Source of the DNA: Defluviitaleaceae bacterium
Lineage (GTDB): Bacteria; Bacillota; Clostridia; Lachnospirales; WQUN01
Direction: 5' to 3'
Assembly: GCA_009785605.1 (NCBI GenBank)
Contig: WQVY01000017.1
Span: 1-41,336, forward strand
Length of the DNA stretch: 41,336 bases
The notes under the pieces were generated by a model, which was not told the origin of the DNA, did no database searches, and worked only from the letters and a program-made list of their open reading frames with translations. Each line of letters starts with the position of its first letter. Position 1 is the stretch's first letter. The position numbers and the translations under genes are program-made. Positions 23,088 to 30,660 of this stretch are shown here, one piece after another.

Positions 23088-25027
23088 TGTGCCTAACCGC
23101 TAAGCTTGCGCTTCAACAGTTGTCCATAGCACGCAAGCGCACAATGTGGATGATAATAGGCATTGGCCTAAGCGTTGCCATGCTAACAGCAGTAAACGGC
23201 TTTGCGTCCAGCGCCTTTGCAATGTTTAATGCCAGGGGGCGGCTAGACAATGTATGGGAAAGAAACGGTATCGTTTTTATAGCGGCAGTACTGGGTAGTG
23301 TTATTGCAGTAGCGTCTATAATCGTTATTTCTAATGCTTTCCGCGTATCCGCGGGGGAGCGACTTCGCCAGTTTGGCCTGCTTAAGAGCGTAGGCGCTAC
23401 CAAGAAGCAAATCATTGCTACCGTAATGTACGAAGCGGTCTTTTTAAGCATTGTGGGCCTACCAATTGGCATTATTATGGGCTTATTTACACAATTTATA
23501 GCCACCACTTTGGCCAACCGCGCATTAGAGCCTATCGCATTTTTATCACGCGATTATCCACTATTGCTGCCTTTAACGGTTTCTGGTGTGGCTCTACTGT
23601 TGGCGGCTGTTGGGGCCTTTATAGTGATATTAATTTCTGCTTGGCTACCGGCACGCAAAGCTGCAAGTATCCCAACAGTAGCAGCAATTACACAGGCCAA
23701 TGAGTTAAAACTAAAAAAAGCCGGGCGTTTTGCTTTGGCCCGGCTACTGTTTGGGTTTGAAGGGCGGCTTGCAGCAGGTCAATTGCGGCGCAGCCGCCGT
23801 AGTTTTAGGGCTTCTGTTATATCAATAACAATAAGCATCATACTGCTTTTGGCTACGGCCAGCTTGCATGTTAACCTTTTGAGGCAGATAGATATGATGT
23901 ACAGCAATGTAGACGCAAATATTCGCATGAGCCTATGGGCAGAGCTTATAGGGTTTAAAATCACGGACTGGGAAACCATGACAGGCACCTACTTCCGCCA
24001 CGACTATGACGAATATGGCAACCTACCGGGTATATGCATCACTTCCATTCAAGATATGACCGTAAGGCTCAATGCCATACCAGGCACAGGCGCACGCGGC
24101 TATGGGCATACCAATTACACGCTGCATAACCCACAAGATGAACATACAGCCCTTAGGCTGATAGTAGTAGAGCCAGAGTTATACGCCACCCTGTGTATGA
24201 TGGCAGGTGTGCCGCACGGCTCAAATATTATAATCAACGCCCAGCGCCACGAAGATATATGGGGCATAACCCGCGAAACTCACCCACTAGGTCACAAAGT
24301 GGGGACATACCTAAACATATATAGGCAAGATTACCGCATAACAGATGACGGCTGGTGGGTATATTCGGAAATAGAAAACACACGGCGCACTATATATATC
24401 CATGGTCAAGTCACATCTGTGCCGGATGTGATGCTATACCAGGCATACTTTGTACCAACTGTTATTGTGCCGGATATGAATATAGGCGGCTACGAGATTT
24501 TTATCCTAACCCAACAAGACCCATCACATATCATTAGCAATTACCTGCTAGACATGCGGCACGAAATACAAGCCTCAACCACCATAAGACCCACAGAAGG
24601 CATGGAGCTGGAAATAGAAGCAATTACAAACCTAGCCAGGGTGTTTGTGTACGGCTTTGTGGGCATGCTCACGCTTATAGGCATAACCAATGTCATTAGT
24701 TCCATATCAACCAACACACGCCTACGTGCCCGTGAGTTTGCAATACTAGCAAGTGTGGGCATGACCCGTGGCGGCATAAGCAAGATGCTGGCCCTAGAAA
24801 GCCTATTATGTAGTATGCGCGCACTAATGTATGGGTTGCCGCTGGGCCTACTTGCGGCATGGGGCGTATATCGCGGCACGCAAATGGATAGAGTACGATT
24901 CTCGTTTGTATTGCCGTGGCAAGCCATGCTTGTTAGCATTGTCGGGTTGTTTATTTTGACCTTTGTTACGACTATGTTTTCAGCTTCGCGTATGCGTAAG
25001 GGGAATATTATTGAGGCAATACGGTAA
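23087..25027 (+). CDS. FtsX-family ABC permease, two FtsX domains
   Basis: The 646-residue permease has an FtsX domain near the N terminus (LRQFGLLKSVGATKKQI) and another near the C terminus (AREFAILASVGMTRGGI). An outside domain of about 230 residues (about 280-510) separates helices of the second half. This is the BceB/YtrF-like plan. The outside domain is rich in aromatic and His residues (TGTYFRHDYDEYGN), has few Cys, and probably senses or binds the substrate. BceB-type permeases also signal to a histidine kinase, which would fit the response-regulator-like repeats upstream. A hairpin terminator follows. Confidence 0.9.
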   Translation: MCLTAKLALQQLSIARKRTMWMIIGIGLSVAMLTAVNGFASSAFAMFNARGRLDNVWERNGIVFIAAVLGSVIAVASIIVISNAFRVSAGERLRQFGLLKSVGATKKQIIATVMYEAVFLSIVGLPIGIIMGLFTQFIATTLANRALEPIAFLSRDYPLLLPLTVSGVALLLAAVGAFIVILISAWLPARKAASIPTVAAITQANELKLKKAGRFALARLLFGFEGRLAAGQLRRSRRSFRASVISITISIILLLATASLHVNLLRQIDMMYSNVDANIRMSLWAELIGFKITDWETMTGTYFRHDYDEYGNLPGICITSIQDMTVRLNAIPGTGARGYGHTNYTLHNPQDEHTALRLIVVEPELYATLCMMAGVPHGSNIIINAQRHEDIWGITRETHPLGHKVGTYLNIYRQDYRITDDGWWVYSEIENTRRTIYIHGQVTSVPDVMLYQAYFVPTVIVPDMNIGGYEIFILTQQDPSHIISNYLLDMRHEIQASTTIRPTEGMELEIEAITNLARVFVYGFVGMLTLIGITNVISSISTNTRLRAREFAILASVGMTRGGISKMLALESLLCSMRALMYGLPLGLLAAWGVYRGTQMDRVRFSFVLPWQAMLVSIVGLFILTFVTTMFSASRMRKGNIIEAIR

Positions 25028-25033
25028 ATTCCA

Positions 25034-25072
25034 AAAGGGTTGAGCTTTTTCACCACCTTAGCTCAACCCTTT
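25034..25072. terminator. Bidirectional terminator between the ABC permease and trmD
   Basis: AAAGGGTTGAGCT and AGCTCAACCCTTT form a perfect 13-bp stem with a 13-base loop. The T-run is better on the minus strand (CCCTTTTGG) than on the plus strand (CCCTTTCATTT). It separates two convergent units. Confidence 0.8.
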
Positions 25073-25084
25073 CATTTACATCAA

Positions 25085-25795
25085 TCACATACCCTTTATT
25101 TCACCCAACAAGTCCGGCCGTTTTACCCGAGTCCTTTCTACTGCCTGTGCCTTACGCCAAGCATCAATATTGCCATGATGCCCAGAAAGAAGCACTTCTG
25201 GCACAGCCCTTTCACGAAACACCGGCGGGCGGGTATAGTGCGGATATTCTAGTATGCCATCAGAGAAGCTCTCGTCTTTAAACGATTCGGCTTTGCCAAG
25301 CACCCCTGGTACCAACCTTGATACAGCATCCATAAGTACAATTGCGGCCGGTTCGCCGCCGGTTAATACATAGTCGCCTATGGATATTTCGTCTGTCACG
25401 ATTTCTTCAATTATCCTTTCGTCTAACCCCTCATAATGGCCGCATAATAGTATTATTTCTTGTGACAATGCTATTTCTTCGGCAATTTTTTGGGTTAGTA
25501 CACGCCCCTGGGGCGACAGGTAAATTAGTGGCGGCTTAGATAGTGCATCGCTATTTTTTTGTATGTTGCATAGTACATGCTGGTACGCGTCATAGACCGG
25601 CGGTGCCATCATTACCATACCGGCCCCGCCACCATATGGCGAGTCATCTACTTGGCCGTGTTTATTAACAGCAAAATCGCGGATATTTATGCAATTAACA
25701 CTTATATGCCCGCTGTTTGCCGCCCGGCCCAAAATACTGTGGCTTACAGCCTGTTGTATCATCTCCGGAAATAGCGTTAGCACATGGTAAATCAT
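25085..25795 (-). CDS. trmD: tRNA (guanine37-N1)-methyltransferase
   Basis: TrmD methylates G37 next to the anticodon and prevents +1 frameshifting. The 236 residues are normal for the family. Motifs are MIYHVLTLFPEM, the trefoil-knot SAM site LSPQGRVL, LLCGHYEGLDERI and SIGDYVLTGGEPAA, then RPPVFRERAVPEVLLSGHH. The start codon overlaps the end of rimM by 4 bp (ATGA). Unlike the usual rpsP-rimM-trmD-rplS order, neither ribosomal protein gene is adjacent. Confidence 0.98.
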   Translation of the reverse strand: MIYHVLTLFPEMIQQAVSHSILGRAANSGHISVNCINIRDFAVNKHGQVDDSPYGGGAGMVMMAPPVYDAYQHVLCNIQKNSDALSKPPLIYLSPQGRVLTQKIAEEIALSQEIILLCGHYEGLDERIIEEIVTDEISIGDYVLTGGEPAAIVLMDAVSRLVPGVLGKAESFKDESFSDGILEYPHYTRPPVFRERAVPEVLLSGHHGNIDAWRKAQAVERTRVKRPDLLGEIKGM

Positions 25796-26328
25796 GCTTT
25801 TAGCTCCAACAGGCCTTCTATTAGCCGTACAGTCATTTTTTTGTGTGCAAGTGAAACATCAAGCACCACGTTTTTAATAGCCGGGAGCATAAAGGACTCC
25901 CCATTTGCATCTTTTACTATATATACATCGTTGGCCCCAGTGGGAAACACATCACTAACCGCCCCCAAAGCTTGTCCATCCTCTGTTTCTACATTAAGCC
26001 CAATTAGGTCGCGGACAAAATACTCATCTGCACCCAACGGCAGGGCCATTTCTGGCGGTATTGTTAACACGCCGCCCACCATCTCTTGTGCCGCATTGCG
26101 GTCGTTTATGCCTTCAAGTTTTAGCAGTACCAGGCCCTTGTGCCGCCTTGCAGATATTATTTTGTATGAGGCGCTATTTTCGTTTCCTGTGCCCAGTGTA
26201 CGAGGCCGTATAAATACTTCATCCAATAGCGCAAAGCGCTCTGGGTCATCTGTGGTGGGTAGTATCCTCAACTCGCCACCAATGCCCTGCGGCTTTACTA
26301 TTATGCCAATTTCAAAATTATTTTCCAA
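25792..26328 (-). CDS. rimM: 16S rRNA processing protein RimM
   Basis: RimM binds ribosomal protein S19 and helps mature the 30S head. The 178-residue protein opens with FEIGIIVKPQGIGGELRI, the RimM N-terminal beta barrel, and has DEYFVRDLIGLNVETEDGQ at the start of the PRC barrel. The C terminus has MLPAIKNVVLDV. The start is TTG 26328 with AGGAG 11 nt upstream; there is no ATG in frame nearby. It is translationally coupled to trmD and follows an SDR gene by 27 bp. Confidence 0.96.
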   Translation of the reverse strand: MENNFEIGIIVKPQGIGGELRILPTTDDPERFALLDEVFIRPRTLGTGNENSASYKIISARRHKGLVLLKLEGINDRNAAQEMVGGVLTIPPEMALPLGADEYFVRDLIGLNVETEDGQALGAVSDVFPTGANDVYIVKDANGESFMLPAIKNVVLDVSLAHKKMTVRLIEGLLELKA

Positions 26329-26355
26329 AATACATACATCTCCTGTCTTGTTTAT

Positions 26356-27138
26356 TTATAACACAAAGTTGCCACCAAACCCTTCGCCCTTATCACTTGC
26401 AATTATTTGCCCGGTAATACATTTTGCGTAACTGCTGTGCAAGAACAGTACTAAGTCAGCGGCATCGTTTGGCGTACACCAGCGGCTTGTATCACCAGGG
26501 TAATAACCAGTGTCGTTCGGTCCTGGGTTTATGCAGTTAATCCTTATGTTTCTTTTGCCTAAATCAACTATAGACTGGCGACAAAGGTTGCTGACCGCTT
26601 CCTTTGCCACGCAATATGGTATTTCGTTTATCATAGGGCCATTGGCTTGCCCGCTGGTAAAGAGTGTGATTGCATTGTCTTTGGTTGTATCAGCCTGGCC
26701 AGCAAACGCTTGAATCATCAACATACAAGCGCGGATATTAACAGAAAAATGCGGGTCAAGATTTTCTTCTGTCCATTCACCCATTTGTAGAGTTGTACCG
26801 TAGCAGTGGTTCAAAACCAAGCCATCTAGCCCCCTTAGTGTCTGCACCGCTTCATCTACAGCCATGCGTGCCGTTCCTGCTTTGGTAAAGTCTGATGGTG
26901 TAACAGCAACGACGTTTAATCCGCTATCTGCCAGTTGCTTTGCCAAAGTCATTGTGCCATCTGGTGTGGCGGAATTTTTTTCGCCCACTGTCAAGTCATA
27001 TTTAGCAAACCCGTGAATCGCAACTATTGCACCAGCTTCGGCAAACCGCCTTGCAAGTGTCGCACCAATGCCCAACGGGCGGCTTACGCCGGTTATTAGA
27101 ACCTTTTGCCCGTCAAGTCTGATTGTAGAATTTTTCAT
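26356..27138 (-). CDS. SDR family oxidoreductase, atypical
   Basis: The 260-residue SDR has the cofactor loop TGVSRPLGIGATLA (16-29), with the extra residue seen in some 3-ketoacyl-ACP reductase-like proteins. The NNAG motif is replaced by LNHCYG (109-114). The catalytic residues remain: Ser162 in LFTSG, Tyr175 and Lys179 in YCVAK. The C terminus GQIIASDKGEGFGG differs from the common GGxxxDGG end. It starts with SD GGAGTAGGG and heads the rimM-trmD operon, where no SDR is normally found. The substrate is unknown. Confidence 0.85.
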   Translation of the reverse strand: MKNSTIRLDGQKVLITGVSRPLGIGATLARRFAEAGAIVAIHGFAKYDLTVGEKNSATPDGTMTLAKQLADSGLNVVAVTPSDFTKAGTARMAVDEAVQTLRGLDGLVLNHCYGTTLQMGEWTEENLDPHFSVNIRACMLMIQAFAGQADTTKDNAITLFTSGQANGPMINEIPYCVAKEAVSNLCRQSIVDLGKRNIRINCINPGPNDTGYYPGDTSRWCTPNDAADLVLFLHSSYAKCITGQIIASDKGEGFGGNFVL

Positions 27139-27177
27139 ATACCCTACTCCTTATGTGTCTATATGTGACGTTATCTT

Positions 27178-27186
27178 TGCTATAAT
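27178..27186 (+). promoter_or_regulatory. Extended -10 promoter of the DUF503 gene
   Basis: TGC-TATAAT is an extended -10 box 28 bp before the DUF503 start. It explains the lack of a good -35. Confidence 0.6.
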
Positions 27187-27214
27187 ACTCCAAAACCACT
27201 AAAGGAGTCATCCA

Positions 27215-27499
27215 ATGTATATTCTTTCTGCCAAACTTACATTTTATATACCCCACGCAACATCCCTCAAAGACAAGCGCCAAGTGTGCCGCAGTATCAT
27301 AGACAAATCCAAAAAACGTTTCAACGCCTCCATAGCGGAAGTGGCAACCCACGATATCCACCAGACTCTTACCATAGGCATAGCAGTAGTCTCTGGTGAT
27401 GCTGCCCATGCGCAAAGTTACCTAGATGAGATAATCCGCTTCATGGAAACACATACAGACGCAGAGCTATATGAGGTAACAAGCGACAGGCTGGACTAA
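27215..27499 (+). CDS. DUF503 family protein (YlxP-like)
   Basis: The 94-residue protein matches DUF503: an N-terminal strand, then LKDKRQVCRSIIDKSKKRFN, then EVATHDIHQTLTIGIAVVSGD, and a C-terminal helix with the usual ME(T/R)H ending. In Bacillus the homologue YlxP lies beside rbfA in the nusA-infB operon, and a ribosome-related role is suspected. Here it stands alone with its own promoter and SD AAAGGAG. The intergenic motif follows the stop codon directly. Confidence 0.9.
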   Translation: MYILSAKLTFYIPHATSLKDKRQVCRSIIDKSKKRFNASIAEVATHDIHQTLTIGIAVVSGDAAHAQSYLDEIIRFMETHTDAELYEVTSDRLD

Positions 27500-27500
27500 T

Positions 27501-27527
27501 ACCGCCTTTACCAATTGTATCAAAACC
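27501..27527 (-). repeat. Copy of the intergenic GGTTTTGATAC motif, minus strand
   Basis: On the minus strand GGGTTTTGATAC continues as AATTGGTAAAGGCGGT. It begins 2 bp after the DUF503 stop. It is the copy closest in sequence to the first unit at 4777. Confidence 0.65.
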
Positions 27528-27540
27528 CAAAATTGTTGTT

Positions 27541-27627
27541 GACTTCTCCGGAAACTCCGAATGAGCGGCCAAAAAACTTACTAATGCCTAAGATTTTTTT
27601 GCCGCAAAGGAAGTTTCCGGATAAGTC
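27541..27627. repeat. 87-bp palindromic element, MITE-like
   Basis: The ends are GACTTCTCCGGAAACT and its near-complement AGTTTCCGGATAAGTC. Inner arms GCGGC-AAAAAA and TTTTTT-GCCGC also pair, leaving a loop of about 7 bases. It contains no gene. It could be a small non-autonomous transposable element or a transcribed hairpin. Confidence 0.6.
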
Positions 27628-27652
27628 TTGTGTCATTATTTCACTATAGCAA

Positions 27653-27681
27653 TTGACAGTACCGGCACTACGGGGTATCTT
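27653..27681 (+). promoter_or_regulatory. Promoter of the Gfo/Idh dehydrogenase gene
   Basis: A perfect TTGACA, a 17-bp spacer and TATCTT lie 31 bp before the ATG. The -35 is built from the end of the word CACTATAGCAATT (27642-27654), which is also the left end of the palindrome at 28740. Confidence 0.65.
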
Positions 27682-27712
27682 TCATTCATACTATATTTGA
27701 AAGGATGAGGAG

Positions 27713-28708
27713 ATGCAAAAACTAAAACTAGCACTAATAGGTTGCGGCGGTATAATGAACGCCCATGTGAGGGGGCTACTTACCTTCGAAGATGCTGAAA
27801 TAGTGGCAGTAGCAGACCCACGCCAGGAGCGTACCCAGGCTATGAAAACCCGCACTGGCGCAACCAGGAGCTACCCCTCCCATGTAGAACTCTTCGAAAA
27901 CGAAGACAACCTAGACGCGGTATATATCTGCGTAGAGCCAACTGCCCACAAAAATATCGAAGAAACATGTATAGCCCGCAGCCTACCCTTTATGGTTGAA
28001 AAACCCATGACAATGGACATGGATCAAGCAAAAGCCATTGCAAGTGCCACAACAAACTTAGTAACTTGCGTAGGTTTCCAAGACAGGTACCTAGACCTTA
28101 CAGACCGCATCCGCGAAGAAGTATCAGACATGAAAGTAGGCCTGGTATACGGCAGTTGGATTGGCGGCGTACCACAAGTATGGTGGTGGATGAAAAAAGA
28201 CACCTGCGGCGGCCAGTTGTATGAACAAAACATCCACTTACTAGACCAATTGCGCTATTTCTTTGGGGAAGCAGACAAAGTATACGCCACATGTGGCCGT
28301 ACGCTAATAAACCCCAACGAGTTCCCAGACACTCTACCATCCTATGATACAGACGATTTCTCTACCGCAACTATTACCTTCAAAAATGGGGTAGTAGCCA
28401 ACCTTATGTCTGGCTGTTATATAACCAAAAAAGGTAACCCTGTCCGCAACGGCCTCACAATTATAGGGCGTGACAAATCCCTAGAATATGGTTTAAGAAG
28501 CAACCTTGCCATATACGAGTCTGGCCGCGAAACCAAAATCACCAAACAAGTGGACCAGATGGCCCTTTTTGACCGTGCATTCTTGGATGCAGTAAAGGCA
28601 GGAGACCCATCTATGGTGCGCTCACCATATGCCGATGCATATAAAACTTTGTTGCTTGGTGCGGCGGCTAATAAATCCATGGAGACTGGTGAGGTTGTTA
28701 AACTATAA
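27713..28708 (+). CDS. Gfo/Idh/MocA family NAD(P)-dependent dehydrogenase
   Basis: The 331-residue protein has the Rossmann motif LIGCGGIMNAH (8-18), the EKP motif (96-98, within MVEKPM) that holds the cofactor and catalytic Lys, and the catalytic-site segment GGQLYEQNIHLLDQL with His175. This family oxidises or reduces sugars, inositols and sugar acids. The tryptophan cluster PQVWWWMKK next to the active site may help bind a sugar ring. It is followed by a hydroxypyruvate-isomerase-like gene, so the pair probably handles a sugar acid or uncommon sugar. No transporter is nearby. Confidence 0.9.
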   Translation: MQKLKLALIGCGGIMNAHVRGLLTFEDAEIVAVADPRQERTQAMKTRTGATRSYPSHVELFENEDNLDAVYICVEPTAHKNIEETCIARSLPFMVEKPMTMDMDQAKAIASATTNLVTCVGFQDRYLDLTDRIREEVSDMKVGLVYGSWIGGVPQVWWWMKKDTCGGQLYEQNIHLLDQLRYFFGEADKVYATCGRTLINPNEFPDTLPSYDTDDFSTATITFKNGVVANLMSGCYITKKGNPVRNGLTIIGRDKSLEYGLRSNLAIYESGRETKITKQVDQMALFDRAFLDAVKAGDPSMVRSPYADAYKTLLLGAAANKSMETGEVVKL

Positions 28709-28713
28709 AACAC

Positions 28714-28735
28714 ACGGTTTTGATACAAAGGTCAA
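28714..28735 (+). repeat. Short copy of the intergenic GGTTTTGATAC motif
   Basis: ACGGTTTTGATACAAAGGTCAAAC. It keeps the left half of the motif and diverges in the right half. It starts 6 bp after the Gfo/Idh stop and ends 5 bp before the palindrome at 28740. Confidence 0.5.
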
Positions 28736-28739
28736 ACAC

Positions 28740-28842
28740 TATAGCAATTCAACTTTAAAGCGGCCCGCCTGTCGCCGAAAAAGCGCTGAAGCGCCCGCTA
28801 TTTTCGGCTCGGGCAGGACCGTTTAAAGGGTAAATTGCTATA
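28740..28842. repeat. 103-bp palindromic element, MITE-like
   Basis: Perfect 10-bp ends TATAGCAATT and AATTGCTATA enclose further pairing arms CTTTAAA/TTTAAAG, CGG/CCG and GCCGAAAA/TTTTCGGC. TA at each outer end fits the TA target of Tc1/mariner-IS630-type elements. It lies between the two genes of a likely operon and would form a long hairpin in that transcript. Confidence 0.65.
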
Positions 28843-28864
28843 AGTCATGGAGGTATGATTTGAT

Positions 28865-29623
28865 ATGAAATTATCCATATGTCTTAACTCAGTAACACGT
28901 AGCCTAAGCAAGCCCGAAGCAATACACTTGGCTAAGAAACTTGGCTACCCTGCAGTAGAATTTTGGGAAGGCGCAAATGCCCCAGTAGACGAAATTAAGC
29001 AAGCACTAACAGAAACGGGCGTTAGCTTAGCATGCATGGGTGGCTCTAATAACCTACTGGTTGACCCAAGTACAAGGGCACAATTCCTAGACGGCTTAAG
29101 CGCTGCAATTGCCAACACCAAGATACTAGGCACAAAAAACTTGATTGCCACAACCGGGCAAGCCCTACCAGACATATCACGCGAGGCCCAACACGAGTCT
29201 ATCGTTGACGGCCTTAAAGAAGCCGCAAAACTCCTAGAAGGCACAGGGTTAACCCTTAACCTAGAACCGCTAAATGTCCTAGTCAACCACAAAGGCCACT
29301 ATTTGGCATCCTCTATCGAAGCTTTCGAAATCGTGCGCAAGGTGGCAAGCCCCAACATAAAAGTGTTGTTTGACATCTACCATCAACAGATAACAGAAGG
29401 GCACTTGATTGCCAATATCACCGCCAACATAGACCTAATAGGCCATTTTCATGTAGCTGGCAACCCAGGACGGGGTGAGCCATACTTTGGCGAGATAAAC
29501 TATAAAGAGGTATTTAAAGCCATAGACGCCACCGGCTACAAAGGCTATGCAGGTCTAGAGTATTGGCCCGCCATAGATGGGATGGAAGAAAGTTTAACAA
29601 AAACCTTAGAGTATTACGCATAG
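28865..29623 (+). CDS. Hydroxypyruvate isomerase family TIM-barrel protein
   Basis: The 252-residue protein belongs to the AP-endonuclease-2-like sugar isomerase superfamily. Metal and catalytic positions seen are Glu134 (LNLEPLN), Asp170 (LFDIYHQQI), His196 (HFHVAGNPGRGEP) and Glu232 (GLEYWP). The HxxGNPGRxEP stretch is typical of Hyi/OtnI-like isomerases. It would interconvert a small keto/aldo acid or sugar acid such as hydroxypyruvate and tartronate semialdehyde. ATG 28865 has GGAGG about 10 nt upstream. It probably acts with the preceding dehydrogenase. Confidence 0.87.
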   Translation: MKLSICLNSVTRSLSKPEAIHLAKKLGYPAVEFWEGANAPVDEIKQALTETGVSLACMGGSNNLLVDPSTRAQFLDGLSAAIANTKILGTKNLIATTGQALPDISREAQHESIVDGLKEAAKLLEGTGLTLNLEPLNVLVNHKGHYLASSIEAFEIVRKVASPNIKVLFDIYHQQITEGHLIANITANIDLIGHFHVAGNPGRGEPYFGEINYKEVFKAIDATGYKGYAGLEYWPAIDGMEESLTKTLEYYA

Positions 29624-29658
29624 AGCTGAGTACATCTCCTTTGCAGGGCCATACCCCA

Positions 29659-30096
29659 TTATGATTCCAACACGATGGTAAATGGCCCGTCATTAACCAA
29701 CTCTACTTGCATGCACGCCCCAAAACTACCATGTGCAACCTTAGCAAAATGCGGCGTTGCAGCTTTAATAAAGTATTCATAGAGTGCATTGGCTTTCTCT
29801 GGCGGCGCTGCGTCTGTAAAACTTGGGCGGTTGCCTTTACGGCAATCGGCGTAAAGTGTAAACTGGGACACTATCAGTAGTTCCCCATTAATATCATCAA
29901 TACTGCGGTTTGTTTTGCCTGTATCATCGGCAAACAGCCGCAGTTTTTTTATTTTTTCTATTAACTTATCTGCCGTTAATTCATCATCCATTGCACCAAT
30001 GCCTAAAAGCACAACATATCCGCATCCGATACTACCCACAATTGCCCCGTCTACCCCTACAGATGCTTGCGTCACCCTTTGTAATACAATTTTCAT
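29659..30096 (-). CDS. dtd: D-aminoacyl-tRNA deacylase
   Basis: DTD removes D-amino acids, and glycine on tRNA-Ala, from tRNA and so keeps D-residues out of proteins. The 145 residues match the family. The N terminus MKIVLQRVTQASV and the catalytic SQFTLYAD are intact. The Gly-cisPro motif is NDGPFTI, where most homologues have NDGPVTI; the Gly-Pro needed for chiral selection is kept. The SD is AAAGGAGA. It converges on the isomerase gene with a 35-bp gap and no visible terminator. Confidence 0.96.
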   Translation of the reverse strand: MKIVLQRVTQASVGVDGAIVGSIGCGYVVLLGIGAMDDELTADKLIEKIKKLRLFADDTGKTNRSIDDINGELLIVSQFTLYADCRKGNRPSFTDAAPPEKANALYEYFIKAATPHFAKVAHGSFGACMQVELVNDGPFTIVLES

Positions 30097-30127
30097 GGTA
30101 TCTCCTTTGCTATATGCATTAGTTTAC

Positions 30128-30156
30128 TTGTAATTTCCATCGCGCAGTGATAATAT
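30128..30156 (+). promoter_or_regulatory. Promoter of the flavodoxin-mtaB-ireB-ruvX-DUF1292-rnj operon
   Basis: TTGTAA, a 17-bp spacer and TAATAT lie 39 bp before the first gene. No other strong promoter is seen up to rnj, and the gaps in that block are short or overlapping. Confidence 0.55.
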
Positions 30157-30195
30157 CAAATATGTAAACCAAAATAGAATCGAGGCCCACAATAA

Positions 30196-30660
30196 ATGAT
30201 ACTCTACTACACACGCAGTCAAAAAACAAAAATTTTCGCGGAAGCATTGCATGATATTCTGGATTTACCACTCTATGAGCTAAAATCTGAGCTTGATACC
30301 ATGAAAAATTTTAAATTTTTGTACCGGGCGCTTGCATCTGTTTTTACCAGTAAGGAGTGCGCGGTTAGCAATATCCCAAGCAGCTTGCCCAATGAGATAT
30401 ACCTATGCGCACCCATATGGGGCGGACGGCTTGCCGCGCCCGCCCAGTACTTCCTTAAACATTCGGACTTAAGCGGTAAAAAAGCAAACATACTAGTAAC
30501 AGCAGAGACCCCAATAGAAAAATACAAGACCCGTGCACTTGAATATTTATCACAGCTAAACTGCGTCGCTGGCGATGCCTATATCTTTGCAACCAGTAAA
30601 GGTTTACCCGAAAAAGATATAATAATAGAGCATATGCACGAGTTAATGCGGACTTCATAA
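30196..30660 (+). CDS. Flavodoxin-like protein
   Basis: The 154-residue protein starts MILYYTRSQKTKIFAEAL. YTRSQKTK is the phosphate loop for FMN, and CAPIWGGRLAAPAQYFL is the 90s-loop region typical of short flavodoxins and the flavodoxin-like part of heme/anaerobic oxidoreductases. It probably carries single electrons. Its stop directly abuts the mtaB start, and MtaB is a radical SAM enzyme that needs one-electron reduction. A flavodoxin made from the same mRNA could supply it; this is inference. Confidence 0.8.
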   Translation: MILYYTRSQKTKIFAEALHDILDLPLYELKSELDTMKNFKFLYRALASVFTSKECAVSNIPSSLPNEIYLCAPIWGGRLAAPAQYFLKHSDLSGKKANILVTAETPIEKYKTRALEYLSQLNCVAGDAYIFATSKGLPEKDIIIEHMHELMRTS

